64,000 bases of DNA from Saccharomonospora xinjiangensis XJ-54. GTDB taxonomy: Bacteria; Actinomycetota; Actinomycetes; Mycobacteriales; Pseudonocardiaceae. The stretch spans positions 1,326,982 through 1,390,981 of the forward strand of contig NZ_JH636049.1 in assembly GCF_000258175.1 (NCBI RefSeq). The letters run 5' to 3'. The notes below the pieces were generated by a model. The model saw only the letters and a program-made list of their open reading frames with translations, made no database searches and had not been told where the DNA came from. Made by a program: the position numbers and the translations under genes. Below are positions 26,404 to 35,043 of the stretch, piece after piece. How positions within the stretch are numbered: position 1 is the stretch's first letter; each line of letters opens with the position of its first letter.

Positions 26404-28487
26404 CCGCCTCCCCGAAGCGCACGACCCGCCTCACCGCACTCGGAACCTCGGCGGCGCTCGCCCTCGTCACCCTCACCGGAGCGCCGGGACACGCGCAGCA
26501 GGAATCGGCCGCACCGGCAGGTGTCTCTGCCGCCACCTCGGCTCAGGGCTATCTCGTCGGGCGCGGGATCGCCGACGCCACCGGCGAGATCGCCGAGGTC
26601 GGCCTCATGGGGTACGGCCGTCTCGACCAGCAGGCCGAGGGGCTGCACAACCGGTTAAGGGCGCGGTCGTTCGTGATCGTCGATCAGGCCACCGGTGAGC
26701 GGGTGCTCCTGGTCGTCGTCGATTCGCCGATGATCTTCTCCAGCGTGCACAGGGAGGTGCTCGCGAGACTCGCCGCCGACTACGGCGACCTCTACACCGA
26801 GCAGAACGTGCTGATCACAGCGACGCACACCCACGCGGGACCCGGCGGGTACTCGCACCACCTGCTCTACAACCTCACCACGCTCGGATACCACGAGAAG
26901 ACCTTCGACGCGATCGCCGACGGGATTCTGGAGTCGGTGCACAGGGCTCACGACGACCTCGCGCCCTCCACCCTGCGGCTCACCCACGACGACCTCACCG
27001 GTGCGAGTGCCAACCGGTCGAAGGCGGCGTTCGACCGCAATCCCGCCGCCGACCGCGCGTTCTTCCCCGACGGCGTCGATCCACAGACGACCCTGCTGCG
27101 CATCGAACGCGGAGCAACCCCCGTCGGGGCGATCAACTGGTTTCCGACGCACAACACGAGCATGTCCGGCGACAACCGGCTCGTCAGCGCGGACAACAAG
27201 GGCTACGCGGCCTACCACTGGGAACGCGAGGTGGCAGGCGTTGACTACCTTCACGAGCGCACGCCCGATTTCGTGGCCGCGTTCGCGCAGACGAACGCGG
27301 GCGACATGTCCCCCAACCTCGACCTCACTCCACCCTCCACGCCGCTGGACAGGAAACGCACCGTCGAGATCGGACTCCGGCAGTACGGCGCCGCGGCGGC
27401 GCAGCTCGGCGAACAGGGCGAGCGGCTTTCCGGCGGAGTGGACTCCGCCACCGTCTACATCGACCTCTCGGACGTCACGGTGCGGCCGGAGTTCACCTCG
27501 GACGGCCGAGAGCACAGCACCTGTGACGCGGCGGTCGGTGCCGCCATGGCGGCAGGCAGCACCGAGGACGGGCCTGCGTTCCCGCTGTTCGCCGAGGGCG
27601 ACAACCCGTTCCTCGACATGGTGTCGGACTCGATCCTCTACGAGGTGTCGCCGGAATTGCGGCAGTGCCAGGCCCCGAAGGGCATCGCGGTGCCGATCGG
27701 CGCGATGAACGAGCTGTATCCGTGGGTCGCGGAGAAGGTTCCGGTGCAGCTGGTGCGCATCGGGTCGCTGTACCTCGTCGCGATCCCCGGCGAGGTGACG
27801 ATCGCGGCGGGACTGCGGCTGCGGCGGACGGTCGCCGACGCGGTGGGCGCTGACGTCCGTGACGTGCTCGTCGCCGGGTACAGCAACAGCTACGTCCACT
27901 ACATCACCACGCCGGAGGAGTACGACGCGCAGCACTACGAGGGCGGCTCGACGCTGTTCGGCCGCTGGGAGCTCGACGCCTTCCGGCAGACGGCACACGA
28001 CCTCGCCGTCGGGATGCGCACGGGCGCGCCGCCTCCGGAGGGCACGACACCGCCTGAGGAGGACGGCGGGCGGCTGACGCTCCAGCCCGGAGTCGTGCTC
28101 GACACACCCGTGCTGGGCAAGCGCTTCGGTGACGTGCTCACCGAGCCCAGGTCCGCATACCTCCCCGGCGAGCGTGCGAGCGCCGTCTTCACGGGAGCCC
28201 ACCCGAGCAACGACCTGCATCGCGGTGGCACGTATCTGGAGGTGCAGCGGCTGGAGGACGGCGAGTGGCGCCGTGTGGCCGACGACGGCGACTGGTCCAC
28301 CGGTCTGCGCTGGAAACGCCGGGGCATCTCCGCCTCGGAGGTGACCGTGGAGTGGGACATCCCCGGGGACGCGCGGAAAGGCACCTACCGCATCCGCTAC
28401 CACGGGGACGCGAAGGACCTGTCCGGCAAGGTCACGGCGTTCACGGGCACCAGCTCGGAGTTCCAGGTCGTGACATCCGGCGGATAG
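26400..28487 (+). CDS. Secreted neutral/alkaline ceramidase
   Basis: This 695-residue enzyme has an N-terminal signal peptide (LGTSAALALVTLTGAPGHAQ). It is of the neutral ceramidase family, which hydrolyses the amide of ceramide to sphingosine and fatty acid. Zinc-ligand regions are visible as TATHTHAGPGGYSHH and NWFPTHNTSMSGDN. The catalytic serine is Ser304 in QTNAGDMSPNLDL. The C-terminal immunoglobulin-like domain (about residues 560-695) ends the protein. Bacterial homologues are secreted and act on host or environmental sphingolipids. The start overlaps the upstream propeller gene by four bases. Confidence 0.93.
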   Translation: MTASPKRTTRLTALGTSAALALVTLTGAPGHAQQESAAPAGVSAATSAQGYLVGRGIADATGEIAEVGLMGYGRLDQQAEGLHNRLRARSFVIVDQATGERVLLVVVDSPMIFSSVHREVLARLAADYGDLYTEQNVLITATHTHAGPGGYSHHLLYNLTTLGYHEKTFDAIADGILESVHRAHDDLAPSTLRLTHDDLTGASANRSKAAFDRNPAADRAFFPDGVDPQTTLLRIERGATPVGAINWFPTHNTSMSGDNRLVSADNKGYAAYHWEREVAGVDYLHERTPDFVAAFAQTNAGDMSPNLDLTPPSTPLDRKRTVEIGLRQYGAAAAQLGEQGERLSGGVDSATVYIDLSDVTVRPEFTSDGREHSTCDAAVGAAMAAGSTEDGPAFPLFAEGDNPFLDMVSDSILYEVSPELRQCQAPKGIAVPIGAMNELYPWVAEKVPVQLVRIGSLYLVAIPGEVTIAAGLRLRRTVADAVGADVRDVLVAGYSNSYVHYITTPEEYDAQHYEGGSTLFGRWELDAFRQTAHDLAVGMRTGAPPPEGTTPPEEDGGRLTLQPGVVLDTPVLGKRFGDVLTEPRSAYLPGERASAVFTGAHPSNDLHRGGTYLEVQRLEDGEWRRVADDGDWSTGLRWKRRGISASEVTVEWDIPGDARKGTYRIRYHGDAKDLSGKVTAFTGTSSEFQVVTSGG

Positions 28488-28616
28488 GAACGGTTCACTG
28501 CTCCGTTCGGATCAAGATCATGTCGCGGAACGAGGATCGGTGCTACGTTCGGTGCCCGATCGACTACTCGATCAGGTAGAAAACTGAACCGACGTGGCTG
28601 CCGAGGAGTGCCGCAC

Positions 28617-30260
28617 ATGACACCGCGTGTGTCCTGGCTGGACCGTACGGCCGAGACAGTACGAACGCTGCTCGCCGACATGGCCGCCGACCCGAACGGA
28701 CAGTACGAACCGTGCGTCTACGAGACGGGACGGCTCGTCACCCTGGCGCCGTCACTGCCGGGCCACCGGCAACGGGTTCGGTTCCTGCTCGCGGAGCAAC
28801 AGGACGACGGCCGTTGGGGCGGCCCTGACGAGTACGACCTCGTCACCACCCTGAGCGCGACGGAGGCACTTCTCACCGAGCGGCGGCGGCCGGGGTCGCC
28901 CCCGGCCGTCGCGCGGGCAGCCGACCTCGGGGTCGAGGCACTGTCGCGCAGGCTGGCGCGGCCGGGAACGCTGCCGGACACCGTCGCCGTGGAACTCGTC
29001 GTGCCCGCACTGCTGTCCGACGTCAATGCCCACCTGGCCAGCCTCGGCCGCGCTCCGCTGCCCCAACCCGCCGGTACGCGTCCCGATCTCGTCGAGGCCG
29101 TCCGCGACACGCTGGCCGAGGGCCACGCGCTGCCGGAGAAACTGTGGCACTCCCTGGAACTGTTCGGCCCCTCGGCCACGGCCGCGGCATCCGTCCGGCC
29201 CGAACGAACGGCCGGAGGCGGCCACCTCGTCGGGTGCTCCCCCGCAGCCACGGCGGCATGGCTGGGTGACGACGTCCTCGCCGACGAACGGCACCCCGGC
29301 GTCGCGTACCTGCTGGCGGTGCAGCACGAGAACGGCGGTGTGCCCGTCGCCGCGCCGCTGAGCCTGTTCGAGCGATCGTGGGTGCTGTCCACGCTGCTCG
29401 ACACCGGAGTGCCGCTCACAGCTCCGCGTCCTGTGCTGGAGGAACTCCGCCGTAGCCTGCACGCCGCGTTCGGCGACGAGGGCGCGGCAGGCGGGCTCGG
29501 CCTTCCCGTGGACGTGGACGACACGGCGGCAGGGCTGCACGCGCTGGCACTGCTCGGCAGCCCCCGCTCCCCCGACTGCCTTCGCCGGTTCGACAGGGGA
29601 GACCATTTCTTCTGCTTCCCCGAGGAACGCACCCCGTCCACGAGCGCGAACGCCCATGTCGTTCAGGCGCTCGGCGCGCTGCTCGCCCTTCCTCGGAACT
29701 CGCTCGTCCTCGACGACGAGTCGCGGGCCTGGTGTGCGGACGCCCTCGCCACCGTGGTGCGGTGGCTGAAGGAGAACCAGCATGCTGACGGGAGCTGGTC
29801 GGACAAGTGGCACGCGTCGCCCTACTACGCCACCGTCTGTTGCGCGGTCGCACTCGCCCGCCACGGAGGGTCCGCTGCGAGGGAAGCCGTGGACAGGGCC
29901 GTCGAGTGGGTGCTCGCGACCGAACGTGACGGTGGCGCCTGGGGCCGCTGGTCGGCGACGAGGGAAGAGACGGCGTACGCGGTGCGGGTGCTCCTCGTGG
30001 CGGGCGAGCGGAGCGCGGACCGTAGTGCGGACCAGGTGGCCACGGCAGCGGCGAGAGGTGCGCGCTACCTGCTGAGCCGATGGTCGGACGAGCGCCCCCA
30101 CCCGCCGCTGTGGCACGACAAGGACGTCTACACGCCCACCCGCATCATCCGCACCGAGATGCTCGCGGCCCTGTACGCGGCGCACACCGATCCCAGGACA
30201 GCGCCGCTCCTGGCCGATGCCGACCTTCCGGTGGTGGTAACCGGCAGCGGGGCGGCATGA
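28617..30260 (+). CDS. Class II terpene cyclase-like protein (DxDD)
   Basis: This 547-residue protein has the alpha-barrel repeats of the squalene-hopene/class II diterpene cyclase family. The catalytic acid motif is DVDD (Asp299-Asp302 in LPVDVDDTAAGLHAL). QW-like repeats are seen as LAEQQDDGRWGGP near the N-terminus and LKENQHADGSWSDKW near residue 385. No class I DDxxD motif is visible, so it should protonate and cyclise a prenyl diphosphate (probably geranylgeranyl diphosphate) while keeping the diphosphate. The length suits bacterial copalyl-diphosphate-type synthases. The ATG at 28617 has GAGGAG eight bases upstream. Its stop overlaps the start of the P450 gene. Confidence 0.87.
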   Translation: MTPRVSWLDRTAETVRTLLADMAADPNGQYEPCVYETGRLVTLAPSLPGHRQRVRFLLAEQQDDGRWGGPDEYDLVTTLSATEALLTERRRPGSPPAVARAADLGVEALSRRLARPGTLPDTVAVELVVPALLSDVNAHLASLGRAPLPQPAGTRPDLVEAVRDTLAEGHALPEKLWHSLELFGPSATAAASVRPERTAGGGHLVGCSPAATAAWLGDDVLADERHPGVAYLLAVQHENGGVPVAAPLSLFERSWVLSTLLDTGVPLTAPRPVLEELRRSLHAAFGDEGAAGGLGLPVDVDDTAAGLHALALLGSPRSPDCLRRFDRGDHFFCFPEERTPSTSANAHVVQALGALLALPRNSLVLDDESRAWCADALATVVRWLKENQHADGSWSDKWHASPYYATVCCAVALARHGGSAAREAVDRAVEWVLATERDGGAWGRWSATREETAYAVRVLLVAGERSADRSADQVATAAARGARYLLSRWSDERPHPPLWHDKDVYTPTRIIRTEMLAALYAAHTDPRTAPLLADADLPVVVTGSGAA

Positions 30261-31513
30261 ACTCCACGGAGTTGCGGATGGCGTTGCGGACGCTGCCGTT
30301 CCTCGACGCCCACCGCACCACACCGGCTCGGCACATCCGGCTGGCGGACGATCCACCGAAGCTGCTCGTCTGGGACCCCGAGACCATCGCGTGGATGTTC
30401 GGTGCCGACGGCGAACTCGACCATCCCGGCAGCCGCAGTCTCCTGCCGCTGTTCGGCACGCAATCGCTGCTGTGGGTGGACGGTCCCCGGCATACCGCGT
30501 ACCGCACGGTGCTCGGCCCTCCCCTGCGCGGTCGCAGGCTCGCGACGTACGCGCCGCTGATCTCCGGCACGGTGCACGAGTCGGTGGACGCGCTGCGGGT
30601 GGGACAGACCGTGGCGCTGGCCGACTGGACACGGCACGTCGCGCTGCGGGTGATCGCGAGGCTCGTGCTCGGCGACCTCGACGAGCGCGCCGATGCGGCG
30701 CTCCGCGACTTCACGTCCTGGATCGACGACGCGCTCGGTTCGCGGCCCCGCACACTGGCCCATCGGTTCCTGCGCGGCGGCCTGCCCCGCTCTGGCGCCG
30801 ACCTCGACGAGCGGCTTGTGACGCTGGCCCGCTCCGGACGGACACGGCGGCCGGCCACCCTGGCTTCGCTGCTCCTCGACGCGGACGGCCCGCTCGCCGA
30901 CCTCGGTACCGCCGAGGGCGACTTGCGCGACCAGCTCGTGTCGCTGCTCTTCGCCGGACACGAGACGACGGCGTCGGCCGCGGCGTGGACGCTGTACCGG
31001 CTGGCCCGCGACGAGCAGCTGCGGCGCGACGTGCTCGCCGAACTGGACGCCACCACTGACGAGACGCCGTCCGCGTCGGCGGTGCCGCTGCTCACGGCGG
31101 TGATCTCGGAGGCGCTGCGCCTCGCGCCCCCGGTGACGGTGGCCGAGAACCGGCGCCTGCGTTGCCCCGCGACGCTGCTCGGCAGGACGTTCCCCCGAGG
31201 GACGACACTGACGACCAGCATCTACCTCGCCCACCGGCAGGACGACGGGTTCGCCGACCCGCTGCGGTTCGACCCCGGCCGATTCCTCGGCCGCAAACCG
31301 CCGCCGTCGCGTTACCTGCCGTTCGGTGGCGGCACCCGCCGATGCCTCGGCAGCCAGCTCGCCATGCTGGAGTTGCGGATCATCGTGTCGGCTGTGTTGC
31401 GACGCCTCCGGTGGCGTCTGGTCAACCCGGCGGCGGGGAGGTTGCAGCTCCGAGGGCATGCGATGGCGCCGTCGTCGCGGCTTCGCGTCCGGGTCACCGC
31501 GTGCCGCGCCTGA
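30257..31513 (+). CDS. Cytochrome P450
   Basis: This 418-residue soluble P450 monooxygenase has the I-helix oxygen-activation motif LLFAGHETTASAAAW, the K-helix ExxR (SEALRLAPP), a PERF-like segment (FDPGRFL) and the haem-binding loop FGGGTRRCLGSQLA with Cys363 as thiolate ligand. All invariant residues are intact. The ATG overlaps the stop of the cyclase gene (ATGA), so it probably oxidises the cyclase product. Ferredoxin and reductase partners are not encoded nearby. It is followed by, and overlaps by 13 bases, the UbiA-like gene. Confidence 0.93.
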   Translation: MNSTELRMALRTLPFLDAHRTTPARHIRLADDPPKLLVWDPETIAWMFGADGELDHPGSRSLLPLFGTQSLLWVDGPRHTAYRTVLGPPLRGRRLATYAPLISGTVHESVDALRVGQTVALADWTRHVALRVIARLVLGDLDERADAALRDFTSWIDDALGSRPRTLAHRFLRGGLPRSGADLDERLVTLARSGRTRRPATLASLLLDADGPLADLGTAEGDLRDQLVSLLFAGHETTASAAAWTLYRLARDEQLRRDVLAELDATTDETPSASAVPLLTAVISEALRLAPPVTVAENRRLRCPATLLGRTFPRGTTLTTSIYLAHRQDDGFADPLRFDPGRFLGRKPPPSRYLPFGGGTRRCLGSQLAMLELRIIVSAVLRRLRWRLVNPAAGRLQLRGHAMAPSSRLRVRVTACRA

Positions 31514-32399
31514 CGGCGAGGGAACTCGCGGCCGTCCACCGGCTGGAGTTCCCGTTCTGGCTCAACACGCTGTGCCAGGCGCTGTGGGGAGTGTGCTTCG
31601 CCGCGTCGGCGCCGCGGGAGGTGCTGAGCTGGCCCTCGGTGGCGGCGGTCACGGCTGCGGTGCTGCTCATGGAGGCCACCCTGGTGCTCAACACCGTCGC
31701 CGACCTCGACAGCGACGCGCGGCACCCGGAGCGGTCCCAGCTCTCCTCGGCGGCGCAGCGCCTCGGCAGGCGAGCCGGGCTCTGCCTGGTGAGGCCGCGG
31801 CCGGGCTCGCGCTCGCCCTCGCCGTCACCGTCCACACCGGACATGTCGGTGCGGTGTTCTGTGCCGTGGGAATCCTGCTCGCCGGCGTGCTCTACAACGT
31901 CGCACCAGCGCGCCTCAAGTCGCGCGGGCTCGCAGGCGCTGTGGTGTTCGCCTGCGGGGCGGTGGCTCTCCCCTCCCTGCTCACCGGCGCCGCCCTGCAC
32001 CCCTTGCCCTCCGCAGCGACCGCGCTGGTTCTCACCGGTCTGACGATGCTGGCCGCGGGGCGGGTGGTGTGGTGGTCGGTGCCCGACCGCGACGCCGACG
32101 CCGCGGCGGGCCAGCGGACGACGAGCGTGCGCCGCGGCGCCGTCGGAGCGTTACGGGCGGCGTGCCTGCTGTCGTTCACAGGGCTCGCGGCGCTGGTCTG
32201 GGGCCTGTGGAGCTTCGCGGGGCCGGGTGCGGCGGCCTTCGGCGCGGCGGGACACGCGGTGTTCACGGGATCGGTGCTCGTCCTCATGCGCCGTGTCGCG
32301 GCAGGAGAAGCGGTGAGTTCCACCCGGCTGCGCACCACCGTCATGCCGGTGGTGCTCGCCGCCGACGTCGCGCTGGTCGGTGTGGCGCTGGCTGGGTGA
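31501..32399 (+). pseudogene. UbiA-superfamily membrane prenyltransferase/cyclase, frameshifted
   Basis: From the GTG at 31501 the frame gives FPFWLNTLCQALWGVCF and a UbiA-type aspartate motif NTVADLDSD (Asn64, Asp68, Asp72). After about residue 96 the frame becomes Pro/Arg/Ser-rich. The membrane protein resumes in the next frame with AAAGLALALAVTVHTGHVGA, then several more transmembrane helices to the stop at 32399. One missing base near 31789-31792 (GTGAGGCC where GTGGAGGCC would restore the frame) explains it. Restored, the protein would be about 299 residues with 8-9 helices. UbiA members move prenyl groups onto aromatics, and some are class I terpene cyclases. The second aspartate motif is unclear. 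Confidence 0.75.
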
Positions 32400-32420
32400 G
32401 GCGCACCGTGTCACTCCATG

Positions 32421-33255
32421 TCACCTCTTGCGCCCGATACCCGCGAACATCCGCACATCCTCCGGATTGAGCACGGTCTCGTCGCCGGGACCCGGCCGCC
32501 AGAGTGGCGCGGGCACCACACCGGGCTCGACGAGGTCGAGCCCCGCGAAGAACTCAGCGACCCGCTGCCGGGGACGCAGGCTCACCTCGGGGAACCGCCC
32601 GAATCTCAGCCGTTCGAAGATGCGGAAACCCGCGAGCACGTCCTCGTCCTCGCCGAAGTGGGAGATGACCAGGTGACTGCCACCCGGCATGGCCTCCACC
32701 CAGGCCGAGACGAGTTCCTCGGGCCGCTCGGAGTCGGGCACGTGCAACAGCAGTTCCGTCATGAGCACCGCGAAGGGCCTCGCCGGGTCGAGTACCTCGC
32801 GCACGACGGGGTGATCGAGGACAGCATCGACATCCCGGCAGTCCGCCACCACGAAACGCGCGCCGGAGGTCCCGGCGAGCAGTTCCTCGGCGTCGGCCGC
32901 GAGTGTGGCATCGAGGTCCACGTACACGACCCTGCACGCGGGGTTCACCTCCTGTGCCACGTGATGCACGTAGCCCCGGTCGGGCAATCCGGAACCGAGG
33001 TCGAGGAACTGGTCCCACTCCCCGCTCGGCGAGGTAGCGCACCTGACGCCGGACCAGCGCCCGCTGCGCGCGGACGAGATAGGGAATGTGCGGGCCGCAC
33101 AACTCGATGCGTTCCGCCAGTGCGCGGTCGCTCTCGCTGTAGTGGTTCCCGCCGAGCCAGAAGTTCCTGATGCGGGCGATGTTGGGGGCCACCGCGCCGC
33201 CCGGCATCTCGGGGTGGTTCGGTGCTTCTTGGGACGCTCCCTTGGGCATTGCCAC
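32421..33255 (-). pseudogene. SAM-dependent methyltransferase (PF04672/DUF574 type), frameshifted
   Basis: From the GTG at 33255 (ATG at 33249 also possible) the frame reads NIARIRNFWLGGNHYSESDR, ALAERIELCGPHIPYLVRAQ and RRQVRYLAERGV, the usual N-terminus of this actinobacterial family. The SAM-binding part DQFLDLGSGLPDRGYVHHVA and the rest follow in a different frame down to 32421. A single extra G in the coding strand (plus-strand CCC at 33014-33016) accounts for the shift. Repaired, the protein would be about 278 residues, a normal length. It is either a recent pseudogene or a base-call error. The substrate of this family is unknown. Confidence 0.8.
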
Positions 33256-33561
33256 GTTCCGAGCACGCTCCTCATACGTCCAACGGCGCCACGCGCGCCG
33301 TGGTCTTCAGTGGTCTGCGGTCCCCCGAACGACATCGCCGATCCTACTGACGGGAAACTTCTGCCGTAACAGCCCGAGCGCAGTCTGTCACGATCATGGA
33401 AAACTACGCGGTTTCGCAGCAACAGAACGGAAAACTCCGTCCACAATCCACAATGGTGCGTCACGCCGCGCCGCTCCGCGTCAGTCCACAATGGCCCTAC
33501 GTGATGTGAGACACATATCCGCGCCGTGGTGCCGGGGGGCCGCTTCAGGCGGCCAACTACG
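33256..33561. other. Intergenic region upstream of purC
   Basis: About 306 bases between the divergent methyltransferase and purC. No gene, clear hairpin or repeat is seen. Two A-rich segments (GGAAAACTACGCGG and GGAAAACTCCG, near 33400-33440) share the sequence GGAAAACT and could be part of a control region. Promoters for both flanking genes must lie here. Confidence 0.4.
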
Positions 33562-34404
33562 ATGGCGCGCGTGAAGCACCTGCACGCGGGCAAGGTCCGC
33601 GACCTTTACGAGGACCGAGGTGACCTGCTACTCGTCGCGTCCGACCGCGTCTCGGTGTACGACGTGCCCCTGCCGACGCCCGTTCCCGGCAAGGGAGCGT
33701 TGCTGACGCAGCTGTCGGTGTGGTGGTTCGAACGCTTCCGTGACCTCGTGCCCAACCACCTGATCTCGGCCACCGACGTTCCCGAGGAGTTCGCAGGCAG
33801 GGCCGTGCGCTGCCGTCCCCTCACCATGATCAAGGTCGAGTGCGTGGCACGCGGCTATCTCACCGGCTCGGCACTCACCGAGTACCGGAGCGAGGGCGGC
33901 GTGTGCGGTGTCGCTCTCCCCCCTGGCCTCGTGGAGGGCAGCAAGCTCCCCGAGCCGATCTTCACACCCACCACCAAGGCCGAATCGGGCCACGATCTGC
34001 CCATCACGTTCGACGACGTCGTCGCACAGGAGGGCCGCGAGACGGCCGAACGCCTCCGCGAGCTCACCCTACGTATCTACCGTGAGGGCGCCGAGTACGC
34101 GGCGGGGCGCGGCATCATCGTGGCCGACACCAAGCTGGAGTTCGGCTGGGCCGCCGACGGAACGCTCACCCTCGGGGACGAGGTCCTCACCTCCGACTCC
34201 TCACGCTTCTGGCCTGCCGACCAGTGGGAGCCTGGACAACCGCAGTACTCGTTCGACAAGCAGTATGTGCGCGACTGGGCCACCTCGACCGGATGGGACA
34301 AAACGCCACCCGGACCCGCTGTGCCGCCCGAGGTCGTGGAGGCGACCCGGCAGCGCTACATCGACGTGTACGAACGGCTCACCGGCCGGGCCTGGGAATC
34401 CTGA
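33562..34404 (+). CDS. purC: Phosphoribosylaminoimidazole-succinocarboxamide synthase (SAICAR synthetase)
   Basis: This 280-residue cytosolic enzyme of purine synthesis joins CAIR and aspartate using ATP. Family motifs are HAGKVRDLYEDRGDLLLVAS, the Asp/Ser-containing SDRVSVYDV loop, VECVARGYLTGSA, FTPTTKAESGHD, and IIVADTKLEFGW followed by DEVLTSDSSRFWP. The length fits the family. The ATG at 33562 gives the conserved start; no ribosome-binding site is obvious. No other purine gene is adjacent in this window. Confidence 0.96.
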   Translation: MARVKHLHAGKVRDLYEDRGDLLLVASDRVSVYDVPLPTPVPGKGALLTQLSVWWFERFRDLVPNHLISATDVPEEFAGRAVRCRPLTMIKVECVARGYLTGSALTEYRSEGGVCGVALPPGLVEGSKLPEPIFTPTTKAESGHDLPITFDDVVAQEGRETAERLRELTLRIYREGAEYAAGRGIIVADTKLEFGWAADGTLTLGDEVLTSDSSRFWPADQWEPGQPQYSFDKQYVRDWATSTGWDKTPPGPAVPPEVVEATRQRYIDVYERLTGRAWES

Positions 34405-34420
34405 CGGTCGCCGCTTTGCG

Positions 34421-34711
34421 TCACTCCAGGCGCCGGTGCCGGGGTGTCGTCTCGCTCCAGCGGGTGACATGCAGGCACGCGGCCGCAGCGAGGCACACGG
34501 CCCCGAAGAAGATCAGTCCGAAGTTCAGCGTCATCGCGCCGAGGATGATCAGTCCGATGGCCAGCGCGTCGATCGCGTAGCGGAGGGTGCGAGAACGCGC
34601 GAGACCGCCCACGCTACCGACCTCTCCGAGCGCCCTGGCGAGGTGCGGGTCGTCGTGCTCGAACCAGTCCTGGATCCGCTCCAGCTCCCGCTGTTCGTGA
34701 TGGCTCAACAT
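34421..34711 (-). CDS. DUF3040-type small membrane protein
   Basis: This 96-residue protein starts LSHHEQRELERIQDWFEHDD, the hallmark of DUF3040 proteins of actinobacteria, followed by two hydrophobic helices (about residues 44-62 and 63-82). The ATG at 34711 has GGGAG six bases upstream. Function is unknown. It converges on purC with a 16-base gap. Confidence 0.88.
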   Translation of the reverse strand: MLSHHEQRELERIQDWFEHDDPHLARALGEVGSVGGLARSRTLRYAIDALAIGLIILGAMTLNFGLIFFGAVCLAAAACLHVTRWSETTPRHRRLE

Positions 34712-35043
34712 GGCGTGCTCCCGGATACGCTCCGTCGCGGTTCGCGAGACTGCCTCGGCCTGTTTGTCACCGTCGTCGCCGGGCCGGGCGAACCCGCTCC
34801 GTCTCCGGCTCGGGGAGGTGGCGGCCCCGCGGCCGGAGGGCCGAGGCCTCGTCGCCGAACCGGATGATCCGCACACACCGGGCTCGTCACCGCTCCCATG
34901 CCAGGTGGCTACCCCTTTCCGGTGACGGCAAACGGTCGCGGCTCCCGGGTCACGCGCACGGCCGCAGGTGCGGTTTTGGCCTCGGCGGCAACGGTTATCC
35001 GCTCTGAGGTCAGTGCGTGACCGGGGGTGTCGCTGGAGGTGCC
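34712..35043. other. Intergenic region between divergent membrane-protein genes
   Basis: About 332 bases of GC-rich DNA with no supported gene; possible short open frames lack ribosome-binding sites and typical composition. It must hold the promoters of the DUF3040-type gene and of the AI-2E-family gene. No clear repeat or hairpin was identified. Confidence 0.4.
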
